Shown one piece after another: positions 7,423 to 14,667 of a stretch of DNA of 33,135 nt (the stretch's first letter is position 1; each line of letters starts with the position of its first letter). Origin of the DNA: an uncultured bacterium (GTDB taxonomy: Bacteria > Actinomycetota > Coriobacteriia > Coriobacteriales > Coriobacteriaceae); NCBI GenBank assembly GCA_905214615.1, contig CAJMMX010000018.1, positions 1-33,135 on the forward strand, written 5' to 3'. The notes under the pieces were generated by a model that saw only the letters and a list, made by a program, of their open reading frames with translations, had not been told where the DNA came from and did not search any database. A program made the position numbers and the translations under genes.

Positions 7423-9375
7423 CTACAGGTTCTTGACACCCATCGCGCGCATGGCGTTCAGGATGGCGATGATCGCCACGCCTACGTCGCCAAAGACGGC
7501 AAGCCACATATTGGCGATACCCAGCGCTGCCAGCACAAGGATCAGCAGCTTAATGCCCAGCGCAAAGATTATGTTCTGCCAAACAATCGACATGGTCTTG
7601 CGCGCCACGCGGATCGCGCGGGAAATGTTGGACGGCTTGTCGTCCATCAGCACCACGTCGGCGGCCTCGATCGCGGCGTCGGAGCCCATGGCGCCCATGG
7701 CAATGCCCACATCGGCGCGCGTAAGCACAGGCGCGTCGTTGATACCGTCGCCGACAAAGGCGAGCTTGCCCTTGCCACTTTCGGCCGCGAGTAGTGCCTC
7801 AACGCGCTCGACCTTGTCGCCCGGCAGGAGCTGCGCGTGGAACTCGTCGAGACCGAGTTGCTTGGCCACAGACGCTGCAACCTCCTCGCGGTCGCCCGTG
7901 AGCATGACGGTGCGGTTGATACCGGCGGCATGCAGGTCGCGAATCGTTTGCTCCGCATCGGCCTTAACGGTGTCTGCAATCACGATGTGGCCGGCGTACA
8001 CGCCGTCAACGAGCACGTGGAGGATCGTGCCGACAACCTCGCAGTCCGGTGCTTCAACGCCGGCCGCGCCGAGCATCTTGGCGTTGCCAACGACGACGTG
8101 CTTGCCGTCGATGGTTGCCGTCACGCCGTGGCCCGCGTCGTTGGCGGAGTCGCTCACGCGCTTGGGGTCGACCTCGCCCTGGTAGGCGTCGCGCACGGAC
8201 TGCGCGATGGGGTGATCGGAGAACGACTCAGCAAGGGCTACGACTTCGAGCAGCGACTGCTCGGTATAGCCAGCCTCGGGGTGCACCGCGACGACTGAGA
8301 ACGTGCCGTTGGTGAGGGTGCCCGTTTTGTCGAAGACGATGGTGTCCACGTCGGCGAGCGTCTCGAGGTAGTTGGAGCCCTTGATGAGAACGCCCAGCTT
8401 GGACGCGCCGCCGATGCCGCCAAAGAAACTCAACGGTACGCTGATCACGAGGGCGCACGGGCAGCTGACGACCAGGAAGGTCAGGCCGCGCAGGATCCAA
8501 TCGGACCAAGCGCCAGTCACCAGGCCGCCGCCAAGCGCGAGCACCGCGGCAGCGCCAGTGACGGCGGGGGTGTAGACGCGGGCAAAGCGCGTGATGAAGT
8601 TCTCGGTGCGCGCCTTCTTTTCGCTGGCATTCTCCACGAGCTCCAGAACACGCGCGACGGTTGACTCGCCAAAGGGCTTGGTGGTGCGCACGTGGATGAG
8701 GCCCGTCATGTTGATGCAACCGCTGATGATATCGTCGCCGGTCTTGGCCGGGCGGGGGACCGACTCGCCCGTGAGTGCGGCGGTGTCGAGCTGGGTTTCG
8801 CCCTCGACGATGACGCCGTCGATAGGCACGCGCTCGCCGGGCTTGACCACGATCACGGTGCCGACGGCGATGTCATCGGGAAAGACCTGTTCGAGTGTGC
8901 CGTCGGCTTGCTCGACGTTAGCGTAGTCGGGCGCGATGTTCATCATGGCACTGATCGACTTGCGGCTCTTGCCCACGGCGTATGCCTGGAACAACTCGCC
9001 GACCTGGTAGAACAGCATGACAGCGGCACCTTCGGCCATGTGCGGGTCGGTGTCGGGGAAGAGCACCATGGCAAACGCGCCGATGGTCGCGACGGCCATG
9101 AGGAAGCTCTCGTCGAAGGCCTTGCCGCGGCGGATGTTATTGAATGCCTTTTGCAGTACGTCGTAGCCGGCAATCAAAAACGGCACGAGGAACAGCACAA
9201 AGCTGGCGTAGATGTTGCCGGGCTCCCCAAATGCGATAGTGAGGGCGCCGAGCTCGTCGAGGGCATAAACAACGGCAAAAATGCCCAGTGCTACCAGGAT
9301 GCGGTTGCGCTTATGCTCAAGGGACTCTCTCTTCTTGCGCTTCTTCTTTTTCTTTTTGGGATCGGCGGCTGTCAT
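7423..9375 (-). CDS. P1B-type heavy-metal efflux ATPase (Zn/Cd/Pb group, CadA/ZntA-like)
   Basis: Membrane ATPase of 650 residues that exports soft divalent cations. It shows the actuator motif TGES (202-205), the membrane metal site CPC (305-307), the phosphorylation motif DKTGT (349-353), and GDGINDAP in the hinge. The last membrane helix has GDVG, the Asp typical of the Zn/Cd/Pb subgroup. The N-terminus is a tract of Lys and Arg (residues 7-16) rather than a heavy-metal-associated domain; that domain is encoded separately just upstream. The ATG at 9375 is preceded by GAGAGG on the minus strand. It is third in an arsR-HMA-ATPase cluster, with its own operator-like site in the 99-base gap before it. 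Exact metal specificity is inferred. Confidence 0.92.
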   Translation of the reverse strand: MTAADPKKKKKKRKKRESLEHKRNRILVALGIFAVVYALDELGALTIAFGEPGNIYASFVLFLVPFLIAGYDVLQKAFNNIRRGKAFDESFLMAVATIGAFAMVLFPDTDPHMAEGAAVMLFYQVGELFQAYAVGKSRKSISAMMNIAPDYANVEQADGTLEQVFPDDIAVGTVIVVKPGERVPIDGVIVEGETQLDTAALTGESVPRPAKTGDDIISGCINMTGLIHVRTTKPFGESTVARVLELVENASEKKARTENFITRFARVYTPAVTGAAAVLALGGGLVTGAWSDWILRGLTFLVVSCPCALVISVPLSFFGGIGGASKLGVLIKGSNYLETLADVDTIVFDKTGTLTNGTFSVVAVHPEAGYTEQSLLEVVALAESFSDHPIAQSVRDAYQGEVDPKRVSDSANDAGHGVTATIDGKHVVVGNAKMLGAAGVEAPDCEVVGTILHVLVDGVYAGHIVIADTVKADAEQTIRDLHAAGINRTVMLTGDREEVAASVAKQLGLDEFHAQLLPGDKVERVEALLAAESGKGKLAFVGDGINDAPVLTRADVGIAMGAMGSDAAIEAADVVLMDDKPSNISRAIRVARKTMSIVWQNIIFALGIKLLILVLAALGIANMWLAVFGDVGVAIIAILNAMRAMGVKNL

Positions 9376-9397
9376 GATTCAAACCTCTCATTTGAGT

Positions 9398-9417
9398 TTA
9401 TGAACACTCGCTCATAT
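9398..9417 (-). promoter_or_regulatory. ArsR/SmtB-type operator before the P-type ATPase gene
   Basis: TTATGA-N8-TCATAT, an imperfect 6-8-6 inverted repeat. It matches the arms of the operator in the arsR promoter (ATATGA-N8-TCATAT). It lies 22 bases upstream of the ATPase start, which implies direct control of the transporter besides read-through from arsR. Confidence 0.65.
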
Positions 9418-9474
9418 AATTTCGCGAGCAAAGGCCGCGGCAAGCGCGGCCTCGCAGGTCAACGTATGCGCGGG

Positions 9475-9693
9475 TTAGAGAATGATCTCGCAGTCCGGCT
9501 CGGCGTCGGCGGTGAACTCAACGACGCGGTCCAGGACCTCGTCGAACTTGGCGTCGTCGGCCTCGAGCGTCAGCTTCTGGGTCATAAAGTTGACCGAAAC
9601 GGACTTGACGCCCTCGAGCTTGGCAAGTTCGTCCTGAAGCTCGCGCGCGCAGTTGGCGCAATCGATCTCGTCGAGCTTGAACTGCTTTTTCAT
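9475..9693 (-). CDS. Free-standing heavy-metal-associated (HMA) domain protein
   Basis: A 72-residue protein made of one ferredoxin-like HMA domain. It carries the metal-binding CxxC as DCANCARE (Cys residues near 12 and 15), then LEGVKSVSVNF and an acidic C-terminus. Such proteins carry copper, zinc or cadmium, or act as the detached N-terminal domain of a P1B-ATPase. It lies between the ArsR-family regulator (63-base gap) and the ATPase gene, and the ATPase lacks its own HMA domain, so the two probably work as a pair. The start is preceded by a GGAAAGGAACCC-type Shine-Dalgarno. Confidence 0.88.
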   Translation of the reverse strand: MKKQFKLDEIDCANCARELQDELAKLEGVKSVSVNFMTQKLTLEADDAKFDEVLDRVVEFTADAEPDCEIIL

Positions 9694-9756
9694 GGTGGGT
9701 TCCTTTCCCTGTGTTAGCGGTCTGGGTGCCGGCCGCGCTGATACCGTGGTTGATTG

Positions 9757-10122
9757 CTATTCGCAGATATGGCTCATGCCCTGGTTAAGCATGGTGTAGA
9801 CGTGATCGTCGGCGAGCGAGTAGAGAATGTTGCGGCCGTCGCGGCGGAACTTGACCAGGTGCGACTGCTTAAGCGTGCGCAGCTGGTGCGATACTGCCGA
9901 CTGCGAGGTTGCGGTCGCTTCGGCGATGTCAGCCACGCAGAGCTCGCGGCCCATAAGGGCATAGAGGATCTTGATGCGTGTGGTGTCGCTGAAGACCTTG
10001 AACAGGTCGGCCAGGTCGTACAACAGCTCCTCGTCGGGAAGGTCCTCGGGCGAGCAGGTGGTGGGGACGATCAGCTCGGTGGCCTCGATGCCAGTCTTTG
10101 TTTCATCAGCGTGGCTGCTCAT
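9757..10122 (-). CDS. ArsR/SmtB-family metal-sensing repressor (CadC/SmtB-like)
   Basis: Winged-helix repressor of 121 residues. It has the ArsR core: LADLFKVFSDTTRIKILYAL, then CVADIAEATATSQSAVSHQLRTL (recognition helix) and KFRRDGRNILYSL (wing). The C-terminal helix DDHVYTMLNQGMSHICE has the Asp-x-His spacing and second His expected of an alpha-5 zinc site. Cys residues at TTCSPED and RELCVAD could add an alpha-3N-type site. It presumably releases its operators on binding Zn, Cd or Pb and so induces the cluster. It is the first gene of the cluster, directly behind a consensus promoter with two operator copies. Confidence 0.92.
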   Translation of the reverse strand: MSSHADETKTGIEATELIVPTTCSPEDLPDEELLYDLADLFKVFSDTTRIKILYALMGRELCVADIAEATATSQSAVSHQLRTLKQSHLVKFRRDGRNILYSLADDHVYTMLNQGMSHICE

Positions 10123-10135
10123 TGCAACATCCTTT

Positions 10136-10192
10136 CATATGAACATGCGCTCATATAACTTACTTCCGATTATATGAGCGCATGTTCATATG
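10136..10192 (-). promoter_or_regulatory. Double operator: perfect 23-bp inverted repeat at the arsR promoter
   Basis: The arms 10136-10158 and 10170-10192 are exact reverse complements separated by 11 bases. Each arm is itself an ATATGA-N8-TCATAT operator of SmtB/CadC style. One arm fills the space between -35 and -10, and the other covers the likely transcription start and leader. This arrangement suits tight autorepression. Confidence 0.88.
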
Positions 10193-10196
10193 TCAA
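10169..10196 (-). promoter_or_regulatory. Sigma-70-type promoter of the arsR-HMA-ATPase cluster
   Basis: On the minus strand TTGACA (10191-10196) and TATAAT (10169-10174) are both perfect consensus, separated by 16 bases. The spacer is occupied by an operator arm. The expected transcription start lies near 10162, about 40 bases before the arsR ATG. Confidence 0.88.
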
Positions 10197-10275
10197 TACT
10201 ATTTACGTTAATTTCGATGACTGCTTGCCGCCTCTGCGATTTTCTGCGGGTTGGGAGACATCGACGCAATGCTCG

Positions 10276-10302
10276 CCAACATATTTCGAGATGTTCGGCC
10301 AG
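10276..10302 (+). repeat. 27-nt repeat, copy 1
   Basis: CCAACATATTTCGAGATGTT then CGGCCAG. If translated it reads PTYFEMFGQ. It is one of four related copies around the PD-(D/E)XK-like gene. Confidence 0.7.
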
Positions 10303-10462
10303 CATGCTAAGAAAGCCACCTTGAGAAGCATTAGAACTGTTCATATTTGTACTTTATCGTGTTAAATACCGCGAGAATCAGTTCTTCCTCTACGGGAGTT
10401 CCTGCAGAATCAGTTTTATCTAAAGTTATATTGAGCATTGCTGCAGCCAATCTGGCACATCG

Positions 10463-10489
10463 GTGGCCGAATAAGTCGAAAAATGTAGG
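10463..10489 (-). repeat. 27-nt repeat, copy 2
   Basis: Minus-strand sequence CCTACATTTTTCGACTTATT then CGGCCAC, which would read PTFFDLFGH. It is inverted relative to copy 1 and 160 bases from it. Confidence 0.7.
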
Positions 10490-10511
10490 TGGACATCCGC
10501 AGAGATCGCCT

Positions 10512-11720
10512 TTAGAAGAGCGAATTCTCAATTAGATCAATAATCGTGTCGTCTTCCGTGCGGTTTTCATCGATTTTTGCGAACATGTCGCATTCCCAAG
10601 GCCCATTGATTTCCTCAGCAAGGGCCCCGACGTGTTGCATGTCGTCGGGTTCTGGCACATCGTTGATGCTCGGGTCATCAGCTTGCGGATATTGGCTTGC
10701 AATTTCGCGCTTGGCGGCCTCTTCTTCTTTGAGTGTCTCCAGGACGCGGCGACCGTATTCGAAGTAGCGCCGCAAGACAAATTGACGAAGAGTTTCTTGC
10801 AGGATGGCGAAGTTATCCGGGAGTCGACCGGGCCATATCTTCTCGCGAATGCGAATCGCTTCCATGACCCGCCTAAAAGCGGACTGCTTGAAAAACGAAT
10901 GACGACTAACTGTGATAACGGCATATCCCATGTTTCGCAGCGTGTTTCGGCGTTCCTCGTCAATTGATTGCTGTTCGGGCTCGTCGTGGTAAAAGCCGTT
11001 GTATTCGATATCGGTCATCGAATTTTCGAGCAGCGCGTCGAGGTAGAAAACCGTCCGTCGCGTTAGGGCGGCGTATCTTTTGGGGACTGGGATCGGATAG
11101 TCCGTTTTGATAGCGCGTATGGCTAAGCCACCCATTGACTTGGGCATTGTCAGCATCATGACAAACGCCGTTTCGAGTGGGGAGCGACAGCCTTCGCGTA
11201 CATAAGAAAGTGCCTTAAGTGCTTTATTAGATCCACGATACCCCGATGCCTCTGAAAAGAAGGCTCTGAGCTCTTCAACGCTGGTTAGGGCTGGGCGCTC
11301 GCGATATTGAGTTTCGTCGGACGTTCCAAGCGCGTAGGAGCCGCAGATTTCAAAGTAATACTCAACGAGCTCCGAAAGGTTGAGGTCGGCTGTTGCTTCT
11401 AACGCGCACAGCTTGATGTCGACGATGTAGACGTTCGGCTCGAGTTCTAGGTAGCTTTCTGCATCAAACGTATAGCGCGTGCAGTGGCAGATGCAGCCCT
11501 TGCGGTGCCTTTTGGCATTATTGGAAAACGTCAGCACATGGATGCTTTCAGAATCGACATTCTTTCTGTTGAGCCATGCTCGCGCCGCTTCCAGGTTGGA
11601 CGTGGTCGGCGCAGACACCTTGATCTTTTCCATAGATATGGGATCGGTCGCGTGGCTTGCGAGCGAGTTGACTGTTTGGTATACAGCGCGTGCCGTGGTA
11701 TGTGACAGAACGATTCCCAT
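10512..11720 (-). CDS. Hypothetical protein with PD-(D/E)XK/DUF559-like nuclease domain
   Basis: I do not recognise a named family. With a start at ATG 11720 it has 402 residues. The frame stays open to 11990, but the conserved part begins about here, by comparison with the related protein at 20170-21219. The N-terminal half has SIHVLTF, a spaced Cys/His cluster (KGCICHCTRYTF) and YYFEICGSYALG. The middle has GYRGSNKALKAL...SPLETA. The C-terminal half has a nuclease-like core: YLDALLENSMTDIEYNGFYH, then DEERRNTLRNMGYAVITVS, resembling the Asp...Glu-x-x-Gly and helix layout of Vsr/DUF559 proteins. An acidic tail of ~110 residues follows. It has no clear Shine-Dalgarno sequence and no partner gene. 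The AT-richer composition and flanking repeats suggest horizontal acquisition. Confidence 0.7.
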   Translation of the reverse strand: MGIVLSHTTARAVYQTVNSLASHATDPISMEKIKVSAPTTSNLEAARAWLNRKNVDSESIHVLTFSNNAKRHRKGCICHCTRYTFDAESYLELEPNVYIVDIKLCALEATADLNLSELVEYYFEICGSYALGTSDETQYRERPALTSVEELRAFFSEASGYRGSNKALKALSYVREGCRSPLETAFVMMLTMPKSMGGLAIRAIKTDYPIPVPKRYAALTRRTVFYLDALLENSMTDIEYNGFYHDEPEQQSIDEERRNTLRNMGYAVITVSRHSFFKQSAFRRVMEAIRIREKIWPGRLPDNFAILQETLRQFVLRRYFEYGRRVLETLKEEEAAKREIASQYPQADDPSINDVPEPDDMQHVGALAEEINGPWECDMFAKIDENRTEDDTIIDLIENSLF

Positions 11721-11937
11721 ACGCGCATGATGGCATAGCGGACGCCATATACGCTCGAAACTTCGGGCAACGGTATTGGGGCGCGGCTTATCTTCTGCGA
11801 ACGGTGGGTTTTTGAGCTGTCGTATTGAGGGGGGGCAGCTTCGGCTGGGGAGGTTTCTGTCGGCTGCCCCATTTTGGTGAACTTTAGTTGCGGATTCGTA
11901 GCTTCTAAGCGTTTTTGCCGACCGCTCAGATGCCTCA

Positions 11938-11964
11938 CCAACATAATTTGAGTTATTCGGCCTT
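11938..11964 (+). repeat. 27-nt repeat, copy 3
   Basis: CCAACATAATTTGAGTTATT then CGGCCTT. In the register of the other copies it would read PT-stop-FELFGL, so this copy cannot be translated through. Confidence 0.65.
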
Positions 11965-12094
11965 ATCCTATACGAATGGTGTGATCGCAACGTCTTATTC
12001 GAATTGATTCAGGTAGATTTATAGGGCTTGGTTGCGAAATTGGGGCGACTATAGCGCTCGATTGCGGTTCAAGGGGCCTCGACTAGTGGTTCAG

Positions 12095-12121
12095 CTGGCC
12101 GAACAACTCGAAAAAAGTAGG
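12095..12121 (-). repeat. 27-nt repeat, copy 4
   Basis: Minus-strand sequence CCTACTTTTTTCGAGTTGTT then CGGCCAG, which would read PTFFELFGQ. It is inverted relative to copy 3 and 130 bases from it. Just beyond, TGGCC and GGCCA bracket the unit. Confidence 0.7.
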
Positions 12122-12172
12122 TGGGCCAATCTGCCGACTATGTGAAGCATGCGTATTTGCTCGTTTTGATTA

Positions 12173-12208
12173 AAACTAGGGTGCAGCCATAAGACTGCGC
12201 CCTAGTTT
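12173..12208 (-). terminator. Terminator of the exonuclease gene
   Basis: AAACTAGGGTGCAG pairs with CTGCGCCCTAGTTT across an 8-base loop (one mismatch). Read on the minus strand it ends in TTTTAAT, 65 bases after the exonuclease stop. Confidence 0.85.
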
Positions 12209-12273
12209 ACTGCGTGCCGGTGCGTCCAGACGGATTGCACTGTGCCTGGCAGGCGCTCCCGCAGATGGATCGG

Positions 12274-13242
12274 TTATTTCGCAAACAGGTTCTTGAGGTT
12301 GAACTCGGCCTGTACCGTGCGGAGCATGAGGTCGGTGTCGTCCAGACCCAGATGCTGCTCGTTGGCGTCGGGCGCGAGGGTGCCGCGACGGCGTGCCCAG
12401 TTCTCGAGCGCGGCGGGGGCGGACTCGCGGGGGAGCGAGCGCACGTCGGCGTCCAGGCTGCGGCAGATCTGGCGCGAGTCGATGACGATGATCTTACCCG
12501 CGCGGCGTGCCTCGGCGTAACCGTCCAGGTGAATCTTGAACCAGCTGTCCTCAAAGGCGGCGTTATGCGCCATGTACGGGTACTTCTTCATAAGCTTGAG
12601 CAGCTGCTTTTGCAGCTCCTTGTTCTCGCGGAAGGGCGTTTTGCCGTCGATGTCGTCCCAGGTAATGTGGTGGATATTCGACAGCGGCACATCTTCGCCG
12701 CGGTAGATGTCGGGCAGGCCGCAGTAGTGTGCCTCGGCGTCATGCGGGACGGCGTCGCTGGTGAGCTCCATGATCTCCCAGCCCACGTTGATGATATAGC
12801 CGCGCTCGGGTGCACGGCCGGTGGTCTCGATGTCGATACCGAGCACGGTGCCCTGGATGGGCTTGCGGGCGTAGGCCACGCCGAGCGCGTCGCGGTCGCC
12901 GCGGATTTCGCGCATAACGGACGCGGCGGTGCGCTTTTGCATCTTGCCGATGGCGGCGCAGGTGTCGGCATCGGACAGGCCGCGCGAGAGCGTCGCGGGC
13001 GTCACGTTGCGCAGACGCGCCTCGCCAATCTGGTCGCACAGGTCGCGGTTGCGGTCGGCCAGGTCGCGCACGGTGGCAAAGTCGAAGCCGGGGTCGCCCT
13101 CGGCGGTAAAGTACTCGGTCTCGAGCACCTTGAGGGCCTCCTCGCCCTTCTGGCGCTCGGACTCCATGGCGCCGTGGTCGCCGTAGATAAACATGGGGAT
13201 AAACGGCTGGCGCTCGTATTCGAGTGCTTGCGATACGTTCAT
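12274..13242 (-). CDS. DEDDh-type 3'-5' exonuclease (DnaQ/RNase T fold)
   Basis: A 322-residue protein whose central and C-terminal part is a DnaQ-like exonuclease. Motif Exo I is GIDIETTG (Asp137, Glu139), Exo II is HNAAFEDSW (Asp232) and Exo III is HLGLDDTDLM (His297, Asp302), giving the DEDDh catalytic set. The first ~130 residues are an extra domain without a motif I recognise, rich in charged helices. Such enzymes remove nucleotides from DNA or RNA 3' ends, as proofreading subunits or in repair and RNA turnover; the substrate here is not evident. The start is ATG 13242 with AAGGAG upstream. It is a single-gene unit ending at a clear terminator. Confidence 0.88.
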   Translation of the reverse strand: MNVSQALEYERQPFIPMFIYGDHGAMESERQKGEEALKVLETEYFTAEGDPGFDFATVRDLADRNRDLCDQIGEARLRNVTPATLSRGLSDADTCAAIGKMQKRTAASVMREIRGDRDALGVAYARKPIQGTVLGIDIETTGRAPERGYIINVGWEIMELTSDAVPHDAEAHYCGLPDIYRGEDVPLSNIHHITWDDIDGKTPFRENKELQKQLLKLMKKYPYMAHNAAFEDSWFKIHLDGYAEARRAGKIIVIDSRQICRSLDADVRSLPRESAPAALENWARRRGTLAPDANEQHLGLDDTDLMLRTVQAEFNLKNLFAK

Positions 13243-13413
13243 ATGCTACTCCTTGGACGGGCCGCGTTGTGCGGCTCGAGGTTACTGAGTTATGGCGAGA
13301 TGATAGTTTACCATAGGCAACTATTGGCACCGCGCCCGGGACAACTACAATACCCTAGTTGACCGCTAGGACTTTTACAATGCTGCCGAAAGACACGAAA
13401 GGTTCCATCCGTC

Positions 13414-14502
13414 ATGGATTTACTGATTGATATTCTGCTCGACGCCGGCAAGGACACGCTGTCGCTGGTGCCGTTTTTGTTGGTGACGTATCTTGCTCTC
13501 GAGACACTTGAGCACGTTGCGGGCGACCGCGTCAACGGCGCTATCAAGCGCGCCGGCGCTGCGGGTCCCGTGGTTGGCTCGCTGCTGGGCATGGTGCCGC
13601 AGTGCGGATTTTCGGCCATGGCAGCAACGCTGTACGCCGGCCGTGTCGTGACCTTGGGCACGTTGGTGGCGGTGTTCCTTTCGACCTCCGATGAGATGCT
13701 GCCGCTGTTGCTTGCCGAGCAGGTTCCCGTGCAGACTATGGCGATGCTTTTGGCTTCGAAAGCGCTGATCGCACTGGTCACGGGTTTTATCGTGGACGCT
13801 GCCATTCGCGGCCTGCGCCGTAACGCCCGCGCGCACGCGGCGATTCGCCGTACCGTGCTGGGAACCGCGGCCAACCCGGCCCACGTGAACTGCGCGCACG
13901 ACGACCACAGCGGCGGTGACATCATCGACGAGGTGGCCGAGGCAGGCGTGAGCGCCGACCACATCCACGAGCTGTGCGAGCGCGACCATTGCGGTTGTGA
14001 TGAAGACGAGGACGAGCACGAACACGGACATGGCCACGATCACGGTCATGAGGGCGAACATGAACACCATGATGGTCACGGTCACTCTCACTCCCACGAA
14101 GGGACGCCTGTCCTGTCGATCATCCGCAGTGCGATCTCGCACACCGTGCAGGTCTCGGTATTCATTTTTCTGGTGACGCTGATTCTGGTCGCCGTGCTCG
14201 AGACGTTCGGCGAGTCCGCGATCGAGCAGTTCCTGCGCGGCAACGAGACACTCGCTGTCCTGGGTTCGGCGCTTGTCGGGCTGATTCCCAATTGCTCGGC
14301 GAGCGTGGTCATTACACAGCTGTATCTGGAAGGCGCGCTGCAACTGGCGCCGATGCTCGCCGGCACGCTCATTTCCGCCGGCGTGGGTTATCTGGTGCTG
14401 TTCCGCACCAACCGCAGCGCCCGCGAAAATGCCGTGTTCCTGATCATGATGTACGTCATCGGCGCTGGCTGGGGCCTCATCCTCTCCGCCGTTGGCCTCT
14501 AA
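13414..14502 (+). CDS. ArsP_2-type heavy-metal (arsenic/manganese) permease with His-rich loop
   Basis: Integral membrane protein of 362 residues, like the putative 10-TM heavy-metal exporter family (ArsP_2), whose members are annotated as arsenic efflux or putative manganese transporters. It has two repeated halves: VPQCGFSAMAATLY in the first and IPNCSASVVITQLY in the second, each followed by a small-residue helix. This indicates an internal duplication, and the Cys residues may be part of the transport path. A cytoplasmic or extracellular loop (about 160-230) is packed with His, Asp, Glu and Cys (CGCDEDEDEHEHGHGHDHGH), a likely metal-binding buffer. The ATG is preceded by GAAAGG. It is a stand-alone gene with a terminator. 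The substrate is inferred only. Confidence 0.82.
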   Translation: MDLLIDILLDAGKDTLSLVPFLLVTYLALETLEHVAGDRVNGAIKRAGAAGPVVGSLLGMVPQCGFSAMAATLYAGRVVTLGTLVAVFLSTSDEMLPLLLAEQVPVQTMAMLLASKALIALVTGFIVDAAIRGLRRNARAHAAIRRTVLGTAANPAHVNCAHDDHSGGDIIDEVAEAGVSADHIHELCERDHCGCDEDEDEHEHGHGHDHGHEGEHEHHDGHGHSHSHEGTPVLSIIRSAISHTVQVSVFIFLVTLILVAVLETFGESAIEQFLRGNETLAVLGSALVGLIPNCSASVVITQLYLEGALQLAPMLAGTLISAGVGYLVLFRTNRSARENAVFLIMMYVIGAGWGLILSAVGL

Positions 14503-14510
14503 GTGGGCCT

Positions 14511-14587
14511 AAAAAATGGGCTTCAAATAGCCATGCTCAGCGCCTGCGCAATGCGGCGACGCATGGCATTTTGAAGCCCGTTTTTTG
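14511..14587 (+). terminator. Long-stem terminator after the metal permease
   Basis: AAAAAATGGGCTTCAAA.AGCCATGC pairs with GCATGGC..TTTGAAGCCC followed by six T residues. The stem is about 24 bp and the loop 24 bases. The A and T flanks allow termination from both sides. Confidence 0.88.
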
Positions 14588-14628
14588 TTGAGCCATGGAT
14601 TCCGAGCGCTCACACCGCTCAAAACAAA

Positions 14629-14665
14629 AAGGTAGATTTCCGGACATGTCCCAAAAATCTACCTT
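14629..14665 (-). terminator. Terminator of the UPF0178 gene
   Basis: The arms AAGGTAGATTT and AAATCTACCTT (11 bp, perfect) enclose the palindrome GGACATGTCC. Read on the minus strand it ends TTTTTGTTTT. It starts 3 bases after the stop codon. Confidence 0.82.
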
Positions 14666-14667
14666 GG

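Larger units (their letters stand above)
10193..10511. other. Intergenic stretch with two copies of the 27-nt repeat
   Basis: No convincing gene. It contains repeat copies at 10276-10302 and 10463-10489 in opposite orientation. A TTG-initiated 66-codon minus-strand frame (10331-10531) overlaps the end of the next gene and has no clear Shine-Dalgarno sequence. The base composition is noticeably more AT-rich than the metal cluster to the left. Confidence 0.5.
11721..12273. other. AT-rich intergenic stretch with repeats and a terminator
   Basis: It holds 27-nt repeat copies 3 and 4 and the exonuclease terminator at 12173-12208. It also holds a GGGGCAGC/GCTGCCCC inverted repeat (about 11832-11870) next to a run of seven G residues (11829-11835). 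Open minus-strand frames cross it, including one from ATG 11872 that reads MGQPTETSPAEAAPP, but none has a Shine-Dalgarno sequence. No gene is called. Confidence 0.5.

Noticed and set aside
8692..9717. Plus-strand 341-codon frame opposite the P-type ATPase and HMA genes
   Set aside because: It is a shadow of two recognisable genes and has no Shine-Dalgarno sequence or domain.
10331..10531. 66-codon minus-strand frame after the nuclease-like gene
   Set aside because: It needs a TTG start inside the preceding gene, has no Shine-Dalgarno sequence, and its most striking part (PTFFDLFGH) is the 27-nt repeat itself.
11829..11872. A run of seven G (C on minus) that could switch an upstream start at ATG 11872 into the nuclease-like frame
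   Set aside because: The tract is short, ATG 11872 has no Shine-Dalgarno sequence, and the region forms a GGGGCAGC hairpin; conservation with the paralogue starts only near 11720.
10276..12121. CRISPR array
   Set aside because: The repeats alternate in orientation, are imperfect, and are separated by 130 bases to over 1 kb, with no regular spacers and no cas genes.
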